From Alentia gelatinosa (Eukaryota > Annelida > Polychaeta > Phyllodocida > Polynoidae), in NCBI GenBank assembly GCA_950022655.1, contig OX465584.1:44002723-44066722 (forward strand): a stretch of DNA of 64,000 nt. The letters are read 5' to 3'. The first letter of the stretch is position 1; the number at the start of each line of letters is the position of its first letter. The position numbers and the translations under genes were made by a program. The notes below the pieces were generated by a model, which ran no database searches, was not told where the DNA came from, and worked only from the letters and a program-made list of their open reading frames with translations. Of the stretch, positions 20,401-34,200 are shown piece by piece.

Positions 20401-23400
20401 CTTCACTGTGGAAAAATCTTTAAGTCTGACCTTTTACTGTGCGATGATGGCTAAGTTCGGACCTTTACCGTGATAAAGTTTAGAAGTATGAACTTTCACC
20501 GTGCAATGACGGCTAAGCCCTTACTTTTCACTGTGGAAAAGGGTCAAAGTCTGACCTTTTACCGTGCAATGACGGCTAAGCTCTGACTTTGTACTGTGGA
20601 AAAGTGTAGAAATCTGACCTTTTACTGTGCAATGACAGCTAAGCCCTGACTCTTCACTGTGGAAAAATGTTAAATTCTGACCTCTTATCGTGCAATTACA
20701 GCTTACCTCTTACTTTATACTGTGATAATGTTTAGAAGTCTGAACTTTTACCATTCAATGACAGCTATATAAGCCCTGACTTTTCACCGTGGAAAAGTGT
20801 CAAAGTCTGGCCTTTTACGTGCAATGACGGCTAAGCTCTTACTTTTTACCGGATAAAGTTTAGAAGTATGAACTTTTACTGTGCAATGACAGCTAAGCCC
20901 TGATGCTTCACCGTGGAAAAATGTAGAAGTCTGACTTTTTGCTGTCCATGATCGCTTAGTTCTGACTTTTTTAAGTGGAAAAGTGTAGAAGTCTGACCTT
21001 TAACCGTACAATGACGGCTAAGCCCGGACTCTTCACTGTGGAAAAATCTTTAAGTCTGACCTTTTACTGTGCGATGATGGCTAAGTTCTGACTTTTTACC
21101 GTGATAAAGTTTAGAAGTATGAACTTTCACCGTGCAATGACGGCTAAGCCCTTACTTTTCACTGTGGAAAAGGGTCAAAGTCTGACCTTTTACCGTGCAA
21201 TGACGGCTAAGCTCTGACTTTGTACTGTGGAAAAGTGTAGAAATCTGACCTTTTACTGTGCAATGACAGCTAAGCCCTGACTCTTCACTGTGGAAAAATG
21301 TTAAATTCTGACCTCTTATCGTGCAATTACAGCTTACCTCTTACTTTATACTGTGATAATGTTTAGAAGTCTGAACTTTTACCATGCAATGACAGCTATA
21401 TAAGCCCTGACTTTTCAACGTGGAAAAGTGTCAAAGTCTGGCCTTTTACCGTGCAATGACAGTTAAGCCCTGACTTTTCGCAGTGCAAAAATGTTAAAGT
21501 CTAACCTTTTACCGTGCAATGAAGGCTAAGCTCTTACTTTTCACTGTGATAAAGTTTAGAAGTATGAACTTTCACTGTGCAATGACAGCTATGCCCTGAC
21601 TATTCACTGTGGAAAAATGTTTAAGTCTGACTTTTTACTGTGCGATGATGGCTAAGTTCCGACTTTTTAACGTGGAAAAGTGTAGAAGTCTGACCTTTTA
21701 CTGTGCAATGATGGCTTAGCCCTTACTTTTTAACGTGGAAAAGTGTAGAAGTCTGACTTTTTACTGTGCAATAATGGCTAAGCCCTTACTTTTCACTGCG
21801 GAAAAGTGTCAAAGTCTGACCTTTTACCGTGCGATGACGGCTAAGCTCTGACTTTTTGCTGTGGAAAAGTGTAGAAATCTGACCTTTTACTGTGCAATGA
21901 CAGCTAAGCCCCGACTCTTCACTGTGAAAAAATGTTAAATTCTGACCTCTTATCATGCAATGACAGCTAACCTCTTACTTTATACTGTGATAATGTTTAG
22001 AAGTCTGAACTTTTACCATGCAATGACAGCTATATAAGCCCTGACTTTTTACCATGGAAAAGTGTCAAAGTCTGGCCTTTTACCGTGCAATGACAGTTTA
22101 GCCCTGACTTTTCGCAGTGCAAAAATCCTAAAGTCTAACCTTTTACCGTGCAATGCAGCTAAGCTCTTACTTTTTACTGGATAAAGTTTAGAAGTATGAA
22201 CTTTCACTGTGCAATGACAGCTAAGTCCTGACTATTCACTGTGGAAAAATGTTAAATTCTGACCTCTTTTCGTGCAATGACAGCTAACCTCTTACTTTAT
22301 ACTGTGATAAAGTTTAGAAGTCTAAACTTTAACCATGCAAGGACAGCTATATAAGCCCTGCGGTTCACGGTGAAAGTGTCAAAGTCTGGCCTTTTACCGT
22401 GCAATGACGGATAAGCCCTTACTTTTCGCAGTGCAAAAATGTGCGTCTAACCTTTTACCGTGCAATGACGGCTAAGCTCTTACTTTTTACTGTGATAAAG
22501 TTTAGAAGTATGAACTTTCACTGTGCAATGACAGCTAAGCCCTGACTATTCACTGTGGAAAAATGTTTAAGTCTGACTTTTTACTGTGCAATGATCGCTA
22601 AGCTCTTACTTTTCACTGTGATAGAGTGTAGAAGTATGAACTTTCACTGTGCAATGACAGCTAAGCCCTGACTATCTACTGTGGAAAAATGTTTAAGTCT
22701 GACTTTTTACTGTGCGATGATGGCTAAGTTCTGACTTTTTAACGTGGAAAAGTGTAGAAGTCTGACCTTTCACTGTGCAATGATGGCTTAGCCCTTACTT
22801 TTTAACGTGGAAAAGTGTAGAAGTCTGACTTTTTACTGTGCAATAATGGCTAAGCCCTTACTTTTCACTGCGGAAAAGTGTCAAAGTCTGACCTTTTACC
22901 GTGCAATGACGGCTAAGCTCTGACTTTTTGCTGTGGAAAAGTGTAGAAATCTGACCTTTTACTGTGCAATGACAGCTAAGCCCTGACTCTTCACTGTGGA
23001 AAAATGTTAAATTCTGACCTCTTATCATGCAATGACAGCTAACCTCTTACTTTATACTGTGATAATGTTTAGAAGTCTGAACTTTTACCATGCAATGACA
23101 GCTATATAGGCCCTGACGTTTCACCGTGAAAAAGTGTCAAAGTCTGGCCTTTTACCGTGCAATGACGGCTAAGCTCTTAATTTTTACCGGGAAGTTTAGA
23201 AGTATGAACTTTTACTGTGCAATGACAGCTAAGCCCTGACGCTTCACCGTGGAAAAAATGTAGAAGTCTGACTTTTTGCTGTCCATGATCGCTTAGTTCT
23301 GACTTTTTTAAGTGGAAAAGTGTAGAAGTCTGACCTTTTACCATACAATGACAGCTAAGCCCTGACTCTTCACTGTGGAAAAATCTTTAAGTCTGACCTT

Positions 23401-26400
23401 TTACTGTGCGATGATGGCTAAGTTCTGACTTTTTACCGTGATAAAGTTTAGAAGTATGAACTTTCACCGTGCAATGACGGCTAAGCCCTTACTTTTCACT
23501 GTGGAAAAGGGTCAAAGTCTGACCTTTTACCGTGCAATGACGGCTAAGCTCTGACTATGTACTGTGGAAAAGTGTAGAAATCTGACCTTTTACTGTGCAA
23601 TGACAGCTAAGCCCTGACTCTTCACTGTGGAAAAATGTTAAATTCTGACCTCTTATCGTGCAATCACAGCTTACCTCTTACTTTATACTGTGATAATGTT
23701 TAGAAGTCTGAACTTTTACCATGCAATGACAGCTATATAAGCCCTGACTTTTCAACGTGGAAAAGTGTCAAAGTCTGGCCTTTTACCGTGCAATGACAGT
23801 TTAGCCCTGACTTTTCGCAGTGCAAAAATGTTAAAGTCTAACCTTTTACTGTGCAATGACGGCTAAGCTCCTACTTTTTACCGGATAAAGTTTAGAAGTA
23901 TGAACTTTCACTGTGCAATGACAGCTAAGTCCTGACTATTCACTGTGGAAAAATGTTTAAAGTCTCACTTTTTGCTGTTCGATGATCGCTAAGTTCTGAC
24001 TTTTTAACGTGGAAAAGTGTATAAGTCTGACCTTTTACCGTACAATGACGGCTAAGCCCTGACTCTTCACTGTGGAAAAATCTTCTGTCTGACCTTTTAC
24101 TGTGCAATGACAGCTAAGCCCTGACTCTTCACTGTGGAAAAATGTTAAATTCTGACCTCTTTTCGTGCAATGACAGCTAACCTCTTACTTTATACTGTGA
24201 TAATGTTTAGAAGTCTAAACTTTAACCATGCAAGGACAGCTATATAAGCCCTGCGGTTCACGGTGAAAGTGTCAAAGTCTGGCCTTTTACTGTGCAATGA
24301 CGGATAAGCCCTTACTTTTCGCAGTGCAAAAATGTGCGTCTAACCTTTTACCGTGCAATGACGGCTAAGCTCTTACTTTTTACTGTGATAAAGTTTAGAA
24401 GTATGAACTTTCACTGTGCAATGACAGCTAAGCCCTGACTATTCACTGTGGAAAAATGTTTAAGTCTGACTTTTTACTGTGCAATGATCGCTAAGTTCTG
24501 ACTTTTTAGCATGGAAAAGTGTACAAGTCTGACCTTTTACCGTACAATGACGGCTAAGCCCTTACTTTTCACTGTGGAAAAGTGTCAAAGTCTGACCTTT
24601 TACCGTGCAATGACGGCTAAGCTCGGACTTTTTGCTGCGGAAAAGTGTAGAAATCTGACCTTTTACTGTCCAATGACAGCTAAGCCCTGACGTTTCACCG
24701 CGGAAAAATGTAGAAGTCTGACTTTTTACTGTGCGATGATCGCTTTGTTCTGACTTTTTAAAGTGTAAAAATATAGAAGTCTGACCTTTTACAGTACAAT
24801 GACTGCTAAGCCCTGACTCTTCACTGTGGAAAAATCTTTAAGTCTGACCTTTTACTGTGAAATGATGGCTAAGCTCAGACTTTTTAGTGGAAAAGTGTAC
24901 AAGTCTGAACTTTTACTGTGCAATTACAGCTAAGCTCTGACTTTTTACCATGGAAAAGTGTAGAAGTCTGACCTCTTACCGTACAATGACGGCTGAGCCC
25001 TGACTCTTCGCTGTAGCAAATTTGTTTAAGTCTGACCTTTTACTGTTTAATGTCAGCTAAGGTCTGATCTTTCACTATGGACATGTGTCAAAGTCTGACC
25101 TTTTCCGTGCAATGACGGCTAAGCTCTGACTTTCACCATGGAAAAGTGTCAAAGGCTGACCTTTTACTGTGCAATGACGGCTAAGCTCTGACTTTGTCCT
25201 GTGAAAAAGTGTAGAAGTCTGACCTTTTACCGTGCAATGACGGCTAAGCCCTAACTTTTCGCAATGCAAAAATGTTAATCTAACCTTTTACCGTGCATTG
25301 ACAGCGAAGCCCTTACTTTTTACCGTGATAAAGTTTAGAAGAATGAACTTTCACTGTGCAATGACAGCTAAGCCCTGACTTTTTACTGTGGAAAAGTGTA
25401 GAAATCTGACCTTTTACTCTGCAATGACAGCTAAGCCCTGACTCTTCAATGTGGAAAAATGTTAAATTCTGACCTCTTATCATGCAATGATTGCTATATA
25501 AGCCCTGACGTTTCACCTTGGAAAAATGTAGAAGTCTGACCTTTTACCATACAATGATGGCTAAGCTCTGACTTCACCATGTAAAAGTGTCAAAGGCTGA
25601 CCTTTTACCGTACAATGATGGCTAAGCCCTGACTTTTCACTGTGGAAAAGTGTCAAAGTCTGACCATTTGCCATGCAATGACGGCTAAGCTCAGACTTTT
25701 TGCTTCGGAAAAGTGTAGAAATCTGACCTTTTACTGTGCAATGACAGCTAAGCCCTGACGCTTCACCGTGTAAAAATGTAAAAGTCTGACTTTTTACTGT
25801 GCGATGATCGCTTAGTTCTGACTTTTCACCGTGGAAAAATGTAGAAGTCTGACCTTTTACCATGCAATGACGGCTAAGCTCTGACTTTTTGCTGTGGAAA
25901 AGTGTAGAAATCTGACCTTTTACTGTGCAATGACAGCTAAGCCCTTACTCTTCACTGTGGAAAAATGTTAAATTCTGACCTTTCATCGTGTAATGACAGC
26001 TAACCTCTTACTTTATACCGTGATAATGTTTAGAAGTCTGAACTTTTACTATGCAATGACAGCTATATACGCCCTGACGTTTCACCGTGAAAAAGGGTCA
26101 AAGTCTGGCCTTTTACCGTGCAATGACGGCTAAGCTCTTACTTTTTACCGGATAAAGTTTAGAAGTATGAACTTTTACTGTGCAATGATAGCTAAGCCCT
26201 GACGCTTCACCGTGGAAAAATGTAGAAGTCTGACTTTTTACTGTCCATGATCGCTTAGTTCTGACTTTTTTAAGTGGAAAAGTGTAGAAGTCTTACCTTT
26301 TACCGTACAATGACGGCTAAGCCCTGACTCTTCACTGTTGAAAAAATCTTTAAGTCTGACCTTTTACTGTGCGATGATGGCTAAGTTCTGTCTTTTTACC

Positions 26401-28725
26401 TTGATAAAGTTTAGAAGTATGAACTTTCACCATGCAATGACGGCTAAGCCCTTACTTTTCACTGTGGAAAAGGGTCAAAGTCTGACCTTTTACCGTGCAA
26501 TGACGGCTAAGCTCTGACTATGTACTGTGGAAAAGTGTAGAAATCTGACTTTTTACTGTGCAATGACAGCTAAGCCCTGACTCTTCACTGTGGAAAAATG
26601 TTAAATTCTGACCTCTTATCGTGCAATCACAGCTTACCTCTTACTTTATACTGTGATAATGTTTAGAAGTCTGAACTTTTACCATGCAATGACAGCTATA
26701 TAAGCCCTGACTTTTCAACGTGGAAAAGTGTCAAAGTCTGGCCTTTTACCGTGCAATGACAGTTTAGCCCTGACTTTTCGCAGTGCAAAAATGTTAAAGT
26801 CTAACCTTTTACCGTGCAATGACGGCTAAGCTCTTACTTTTTACCGGATAAAGTTTAGAAGTATGAACTCTCACTGTGCAATGACAGCTAAGTCCTGACT
26901 ATTCACTGTGGAAAAATGTTTAAGTCTGACTTTTTACTGTGCGATGATGGTTAAGTTCAGACTTTTTAATGTGATAAAGTTTAGAAGTATGAACTTTCAC
27001 TGTGCAATGACAGCTAAGCCCAGACTATTCACTGTGGAAAAATGTAGAAATCTGACCTTTTACTATGCAATGACAGCTAAGCCCTGACTCTTCACTGTGG
27101 AAAAATGTTTAATTCTGACCTCTTATCGTGCAATCACAGCTAACATCTTACTTCATACTGTGATTATGTTTAGAAGTCTGAACTTTTACTGTGCAATGAC
27201 AGCTATATAAGCCCTGACGTTTCACCGTGGGAAAATGTGGAAGTCTGACCTTTTACCGTGAAATGACGGCTAAGCTCTGACTTTGTACTGTGGAAAAATT
27301 TAGAAGTCTGACCTTTTACTTTGCAATGATGGCAAAGCTCTGACTTTTCACTGTGGAAAATTGTTAAAATCTGACCTTTTACCGTGCAATGACGGCTAAG
27401 CCCTGACATTTCACTGTGGAAAAATGTTTAATTCTGACCTTTTACTGTGCAATGACAGCTATATAAGCCCTGACGTTTAACCTTGCAAAAATGTAGAAGT
27501 CGGACCTTTCACCATACAATGACGGCTAAGCTCTGACTTTCACCATGGAATAATGTCAAAGGCTGACCTTTTACCTTACAATGATGGCTAAGCCCTGACT
27601 TTTCAATGTGGAAAAGTGTCAAAGTCTGGCCTTTTACCATGCAATGACGGTTAAGCCCTGACTTTCCACAGTGCAAAAATGTTAAATTCTAACCTTTTAC
27701 CGTGGAATGACGGCTCAACTTTTACTTTTTACCGTGATAAAGTTTAGAAGTATTTACTGTGGAAAAATGTTTAAGTCTGACTTTTTACTCTGCGATGATG
27801 GTTAAGTTCTGACTTTTTAACGTGATAAAGTTTAGAAGTATGAACTTTCACTGTGCAATGACAGCTAAGCCCTGACTATTCACTGTGCAAAAATGTTTAA
27901 GTATGACCTTTTACTGTGCGTTGATGGCTAAGTTCTGACTTTTTAATGCAGAAAAGTGTAGAAGTCTGACCTTTCACTGTGCAATGACAGCTAAGCCCTG
28001 ACTCTTCACTGTGGAAAAATGTTAAATTCTGACCTTTTACCATGCAATGATAGCTATATAAGCCCTGACGTTTCACCTTGGAAAAATGTAGAAGTCTGAC
28101 CTTTTACCATACAATGGTGGCTAAGTTCTGACTTTCACCATGGAAAAGTGTCAAAGGCTGACCTTTTACCGTGCAATGACGGCTAAGCTCTGACTTTGTA
28201 CTGTGGAAAATTGTAGAAGTCTGACCTTTTCTGTGCGATGATGGCTAAGCCCTGACTTTTCACTATGGAAAAGTGTCAAAGTTTGACCTTTTACCGTGCA
28301 ATGACGGCTAAGCTCTGACATTTTGCTGTGGAAAAGTGTAGAAATCTGACCTTTTACTGTGCAATGACAGCTAAGCCCTGACTCTTCACTGTGGAAAAAA
28401 TGTTTTAAAAGTCTTACCTTTTACTCTGCAATGATGGCTAAGCTCAGACTTTTTACCGTGAAAAAGTGTACAAGTCTGAACTTTTACTGTGCAATGACAG
28501 CTAAGCTCTGACTTTTTAACGTGGAAAAGTGTAGAAGTCTGACCTTTTCCATGCAATGACGGCTAAGCTCTGACTTTTCACCATGGAAAAGTGTCAAAGT
28601 CTGATCTTTTACCATGCAATGACGGCAAAGCTCTGACTTTTCACTATGGAAAAGTGTAGAAGTTTGACCTTTTATTGTGCAATGACAGCTAAGCCCTGAC
28701 TTTTCACCGTGGAAAAATGTTTAAG
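14494..28725 (+). repeat. 63-bp satellite array, block 3
   Basis: About 14.2 kb of uninterrupted same-orientation satellite, roughly 225 units. It spans the rest of the first 16.7-kb copy and the first ~1.8 kb of the second. Higher-order structure is visible within it: 631-bp units near 20,041-21,302, and the composite segment 22,2xx-24,4xx, which resembles 18,5xx-19,0xx. Minus-strand frames up to 100 codons (25,561-25,863) arise because 63 is divisible by three. Confidence 0.95.
20041..21932 (+). repeat. 631-bp higher-order repeat, three units (set 1)
   Basis: The landmark TAAATTCTGACCTCTTATCG occurs at 20,041, 20,671 and 21,302, spacings of 630 and 631. Ten 63-bp units plus one base make up each repeat. 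The second and third intervals share rare words such as GCTTCACCGTGG, GCTGTCCATGATCGC and AAGCCCGGACTC. The one-base difference lies near 20,461, where part of a CTGACTTTTT word is missing. Confidence 0.85.
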
Positions 28726-31231
28726 GTCAAAAATCACGAAATTGCAGTAACTGCCAACAAAATCAAATCTGAGAGGATCATAAATTCCTTTGGCAAATAT
28801 CACCTCTATATACTAAAAGTCTCAAGTGCAAAATTGGGAACGCTAACTACCAAATTAGCTTTAGCACAGGGCTAATATGAAAATAAAAACGTCACGTTAG
28901 GACCCCCCCACCCCAACCCCCGAAATTGGCTCATATTTAAAGGCTGTGTCCACACCCCATTCTGGGACTGGGCTGATACTGGGGAAATTGATTTGATCCA
29001 TAAAGAATGCATTCTTATATATTTTTTGTTTTCCCTTGCCTTATACCCACCGGGAGGGTCGTAACGTGAGGGGGGTCGTAACGTGATGCAAAAATATTTA
29101 GGGCCTCATAATTTCTTTTCTAATAAAGATAACGACTTTATTCTTTCACCATTTTATAGGTACATATATGTACCCAACACTAGAAAACTAGTTTTACCTT
29201 TTTCCTGAGCCTACGTGACCCACTGCAGGCTATAACGTGACGGGGTCGTAACGTGACGGTGTCGTAACGTGACGAAAAAATATGTTTGGGCTGATAACTT
29301 TTTTTCTAATAAAGATCTACCCTTTGATGTCCCAAAAGAACTATTACTAATATCATAGGGAACAGGAACTATCAATAGTTTAGTGGGTGTCGTAACGTGA
29401 CTGCTTAAACTACACCAAAATAGCACAAATCGAGTTCATTATGAAGGAAGGCATATAGGCCTTTCCTTTTATGGTGGGTAGATGCATATATGTGAGTCAA
29501 TAAAAATGGTGTTGTATTCTGGCACTTTTTTATTTTATTTTATGCACGATTTTATGCCGGTGTCGTAACGTGACTCGATCACCTTTTTAGCCATAATTTA
29601 TCTAAATATTGGAGTTTTGTGGTATTTATGGTCCTAGACTCTGCCCTACATTGCCCTAGATGCATTGAAACTGTAGTGGCTGGGTGTTGGGTACAGCCGA
29701 AACTCCTCCCGAGCACCACTACAGGTTTTGGTCCAAGATGCCATCTCGGTGCTGGTCCCACCCGCCAACCCGCAGCTGTGTTTTACCACAACCACCCAGC
29801 ACCGTGGTTCTGCCCGAGGATCACAGGGAGGGGGGTCAAGTCCACCTTCACAGAGCGGAAAACACAACAAAACGCCCTGGTCGGTGGACACCACCCTGAT
29901 CGCATCTCTCGGGACCCCAGAACTCTATCCAGAGAAGGGACCCACTGGTCGACCCTCTCCTCCTAGAGAACCGGGATACTCTGACTCCACCATCTAGGGA
30001 ACCCGAATCGGTCAACAGCTAGTCCAGAGAGCTAGCTCCTATCGGTGGAGCACAGAGACAGAGCCCTGCAGAGAGACCGCACATAGTCTCTCCACACCCC
30101 AGTGTGTCTCAGTAAGCCACAGCAGTCTGCTTATATACAGACCATGTCCTCACTAGGCATGTGCAAGAACTTTGCTGGTTCCCCACAGGGTATTCTGAGT
30201 AAGCCTGGTCACTAGCAACCCAGTGGTTTCCGCTAGTTCCCTGCCCACTTCCCCAGGATCAATCCTCACTGCTGGTTTTCAACCTGACAGCTGAGAAACC
30301 AGTCTGGACTGGTCCCAACACGGTGTCAGTGATAGCCAGTGGCGGGTAGCCACTTCAAAACCGCAGGAAAACAAGTCTAATTGACCTGTCCAACGGCTCA
30401 CTCGGCTGTCCCGGCCGCGGCTATACTTACAAAGGCGTAGTAGACGTGCCAAGCCTTAGTAGACTTGCACTGGTCCCCTACACAGCCCCCTTTAGCCGAC
30501 ACGCATCTCTTTAGACGTGTCCGGCTCACCAACCACTGGGGGACCAGTTTAGTCGGCTTGCCGGCACAGTCTACTGGTCTACGGCTTTCTTGACTGAGTC
30601 AATACTAACCAACAACCCAAGTCATACAATAGGTATCCACTGGGGTATTCTACTGCCGAACTTGGGACCAACTTCTGGACCCGGATAGACGAGCTGGTGT
30701 CCTCTGCCAGTGGCTTAGGTATCCTGCCTGTCTCACGGACCAGATCCACTTCTCTTACCCAGCTTAGATTTAGCCGGTTGTGAAACAGGTTTATCATCCT
30801 TGCCGGGTTCTCTATGGCAGACACCCTGTTGTCAGCCGAAGCTTTCACCAGGGATTTTCCACCCGTTTCTATCTCCTCCTCCCGTCCCAGACTCGGAGAG
30901 TCTAGAGCCGCGGAATCGTCGGAGCCATGGTCCTGAGGGAGCCCATATCCAGACCGGTGAAGCGAGCTCCACTTTCTGGGCCATGGGGAATTACCGAAGT
31001 ATTCCCCCCATCTCCGAAGGAGGGCGGGGGCCCAACCTTCACTGTCGTGCTGATGGTCACCGGGTCGACCTTGGTATCCCGGGACCTGCCGCAAGGCTTC
31101 TGGTGGCTCGGGACCGATCCACCAAGGTTGTTCAGGTATTCAGTACCAGGTTCGCACCTGATGCCTCGTACCCCGAACCACTTTCCCTGGGTATCCGAAA
31201 CAACATCGGGCCCCAGGCCTTCACCAGACAC
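28726..31231 (+). mobile_element. Interspersed element C (2.5 kb), unclassified
   Basis: Copy of element B carried in the second 16.7-kb duplicate, with the same satellite flanks on both sides. It retains the 24 bp deleted in B and otherwise shares B's left extension, the 52-bp segment missing from A, the palindrome (29,159-29,174) and the GTCGTAACGTGAC cluster. It therefore arose by segmental duplication, not by a new insertion. Confidence 0.42.
30579..31094 (-). pseudogene. Element C version of the unrecognised frame
   Basis: The 171-codon frame is the same as in element B. The run of six C is retained. It adds no independent evidence for function, because it is a recent duplicate of B. 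Confidence 0.18.
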
Positions 31232-34200
31232 CTGACTTTTTAATGTGGGAAAGTGTAGAAGTCTGACCTTTTACTGTGCAATGATAGCTAAGCCCTGACT
31301 TTTCCCTGTGGAAAAGTGTCAAGGTCTGACCCTTTTACCGTGCAATGACAGCTAAGCCCTGACTTTTTACCGTGATAAAGTTTAGAAGTATGAACTTTCA
31401 CTGTGCAATGACAGCTAAGCCCTGACTATTCACGGTGGAAAAATGTTTAAGTCTGACTTTTTACTGGGCGATGATCGCTAAGTTCTGACTTTTTAACATG
31501 GAAAAGTGTAGAAGTCCTACCTTTTACCGTACAATGACGGCGAAGCCCTGACTCTTCATTATGGAAAAATATTTAAGTCTAACCATTTACTGTGCGATGA
31601 TGGCTAAGTTCTGACTTTATAACGTGGAAAAGTGTAGAAGTCTGACTTTTTACTGTGCAATGATGGCTAAGCACTTACTTTTCATTGTGGAAAAGTGTCA
31701 AATTCTGACCTTTTACCGAGCAATGACGGCTAAGCTCTGACTTATTGCTGCGGAAAAGTGTAGAAATCTGACCTTTTACTGTGCAATGACAGCTAAGCCC
31801 TAACTCTTCACTGTGGAAAAATATTAAATTCTGACCTCTTGTCATGCAATCACAACTAACCTCTTCCTTTATACTGTGATAATGTTTAGAAGTCGACCTT
31901 TTACTTTGCAATGATGGCTAAGCTCTGACTTTTCACTGTGGAAAAATGTTAAATTCAGACTTTTACCGTGCAATGACGGCTAAGCCCTGACATTTAACTG
32001 TGAAAAAATGTTAAATTCTGACCTTTTACCGTGCAATGATTTATATATAAGCCCTGACGTCTCACCTTGCAAAAATGTAGAAGTCTGACCTTTTACCATT
32101 CAATGATGGCTAAGCTCTGACTTTTACCATGGAAAAGTGTCTAAGGCTGACCTTTTACCTTACAATGATGGCTAAGCCCTGACTGTTCACTGGAAAAATG
32201 TCAAAGTCTGGTCTTTTACCATGCAATGACGGTTAAACCCTGACTTTTCGCAGTACAAAAATGTTAAAGTCTAACCTTTTACCGTACAATGACGGCTAAG
32301 CTATTACTTTTTACCGTGATCAGTTTAGAAGCATGAACTTTCACTGTGCAATGATAGCTAAGCCCTGACTATTCACTGTGGAAAAATGTTTAAGTCTGAC
32401 CTTTTACCATGCAATGACGGCTAAGCTCTGACTTATCACTGTGGAAAAGTGTAGAAGTCTGACATTCTACTGTGCAATGACAGCTAAGCCCTGACTTTTC
32501 ACCGTGGAAAAATGTTTTAAAAGTCTAATCTTTTACTGTGCAATGATGGCTAAGCTCAGACTCTTTACTGTGGAAAAATGTTTAAGTCTGACCTTTTACT
32601 GTTTAATGTCAGCTAAGCTCTGTCCTTTTCACTTACTTGGGAAAAATATTTAAGTCTGACCTTTTACTGTTTAATGTCAGCTAAGCTCTGTCCTTTCACT
32701 ATGGAAATGTGTCAAAGTCTGACCTTTTACTGTGCAATGACGGCTAAGCTCTGACTTTGTACTGTGGAAAAGTGAAGAAGTCTGACCTTTTAGCGTGCAA
32801 TGACGGCTAAGCCCTGACTTTTCGCAATGCAAAAATGTTAGTCTAAGCTTTTACCGTGCAATGATGGCTAAGCTCTTACTTTTTACTGTGATAAAGTTTA
32901 GAAGTATGAACTTTCAATGTGCAATGACAGCTAAGCCCTGACTTTTCACCGTGGAAAAATGTAGAAGTCTGACCTTTTACCGTGCAATGACGGCTAAGCT
33001 CTGACTCTTCACTGTGGAAAAATCTTTAAGTCTGACCTTTTACTGTGCGATGATGGCTAAGTTCTGACTTTTTAACGTGGAAAAGTGTAGAAGGCTGGCC
33101 TTTTACTGTGCAATGATGGCTAAGCCCTTACTTTTTAACGTGGAAAAGTGTAGAAGTCTGACTTTTTACTGTGCAATAATGGCTAAGCCCTTACTTTTCA
33201 CTGCGGAAAAGTGTCAAAGTCTAACCTCTGACTTTATATCATGGAAAAGTGTAGAAGTCTGAACTTTTACCTTGCAATGACGGCTAAGCCCGAACTTTTC
33301 GCAATGCAAAAATTTTAGTCTAACCTTTTACCGTGCAATGACGGCTAAGCCCTTCTTTTTTACCGTGATAAAGTTTAGAAGAATGAACTTTCACTGTGCA
33401 ATGACAGCTAAGCCCTGACTTTTTGCTGTGGAAAAGTGTAGAAATCTGACCTTTTACTGTGCAATGACAGCTAAGCCCTGACTCTTCACTGTGGAAAAAT
33501 GTTAAATTCTGACCTCTTATCGTGCAATCACAGCTAACCTCTTACTTCATACTGTGATAATGTTTAGAAGTCTGACCTTTTACCATGCAATGATGGCTAA
33601 GCCCTGACTTTTCACTGTGGAAAAGTGTCAAAGTCTGACCTTTTACCGTGCAATGACCGCTAAGCTCTGACTTTGTACTGTGGAAGTCTGACCTTTTACT
33701 TTCCAATGATGGCAAAGCTCTGACTTTTCGCTTTAGAAAAATGTTAAATTCTGACCTTTTACTGTGCAATGACGGCTAAGCCCTGACATTTCACTGTGGA
33801 AAAATGTTTAATTCTGACCTTTTACCATGCAATGATAGCTATATATGCCCTGACGTTTCACCTTGCAAAATGTAGAAGTCTGACCTTTTACCATACAATG
33901 ATGGCTAAGCTCTGACTTTCACCATGGAAAAGTGTCAAAGGCTGACCTTTTACCTTACAATGATGGCTAAGCCCTGACTTTTCACTGTGGAAAAGTGTCA
34001 AAGTCTGGCCTTTTACCATGCAATGACCGTTAAGCCCTGACTTTTCGCAGTGCAAAAATGTTAAAGTCTAACCTTTTACCGTGCAATGACGGCTAAGCTC
34101 TTACTTTTCACTGTGATAAAGTTTAGAAGTATGAACTTTCACTGTGCAATGACAGCTATGCCCTGACTATTCACTGTGGAAAAATGTTTAAGTCTGACTT

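Larger units (their letters stand above)
10180..26893 (+). repeat. 16.7-kb tandem duplication, first copy
   Basis: Aligning landmarks by eye gives constant offsets to the following copy: 16,714 (10,237 to 12,497), then 16,738 after a 24-bp difference near 13,167, then 16,296 after a 442-bp difference near 15,661, then 16,928 after the 631-bp repeats near 20,000-21,300. The offset of 16,714 at the left end equals the distance between the two copies' starts, so they abut head-to-tail. The segment contains element B and about 14 kb of satellite. The junction is placed between the last mismatch with the second copy (10,179) and the first shared diagnostic words at about 10,209. Confidence 0.85.

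Noticed and set aside
25561..25863. 100-codon minus-strand frame, and many similar 60-80 codon frames across the satellite
   Set aside because: They are built from the 63-bp unit read in its one open frame. They start and stop wherever monomer variants happen to create ATG or stop codons. They recur only because the DNA is duplicated.
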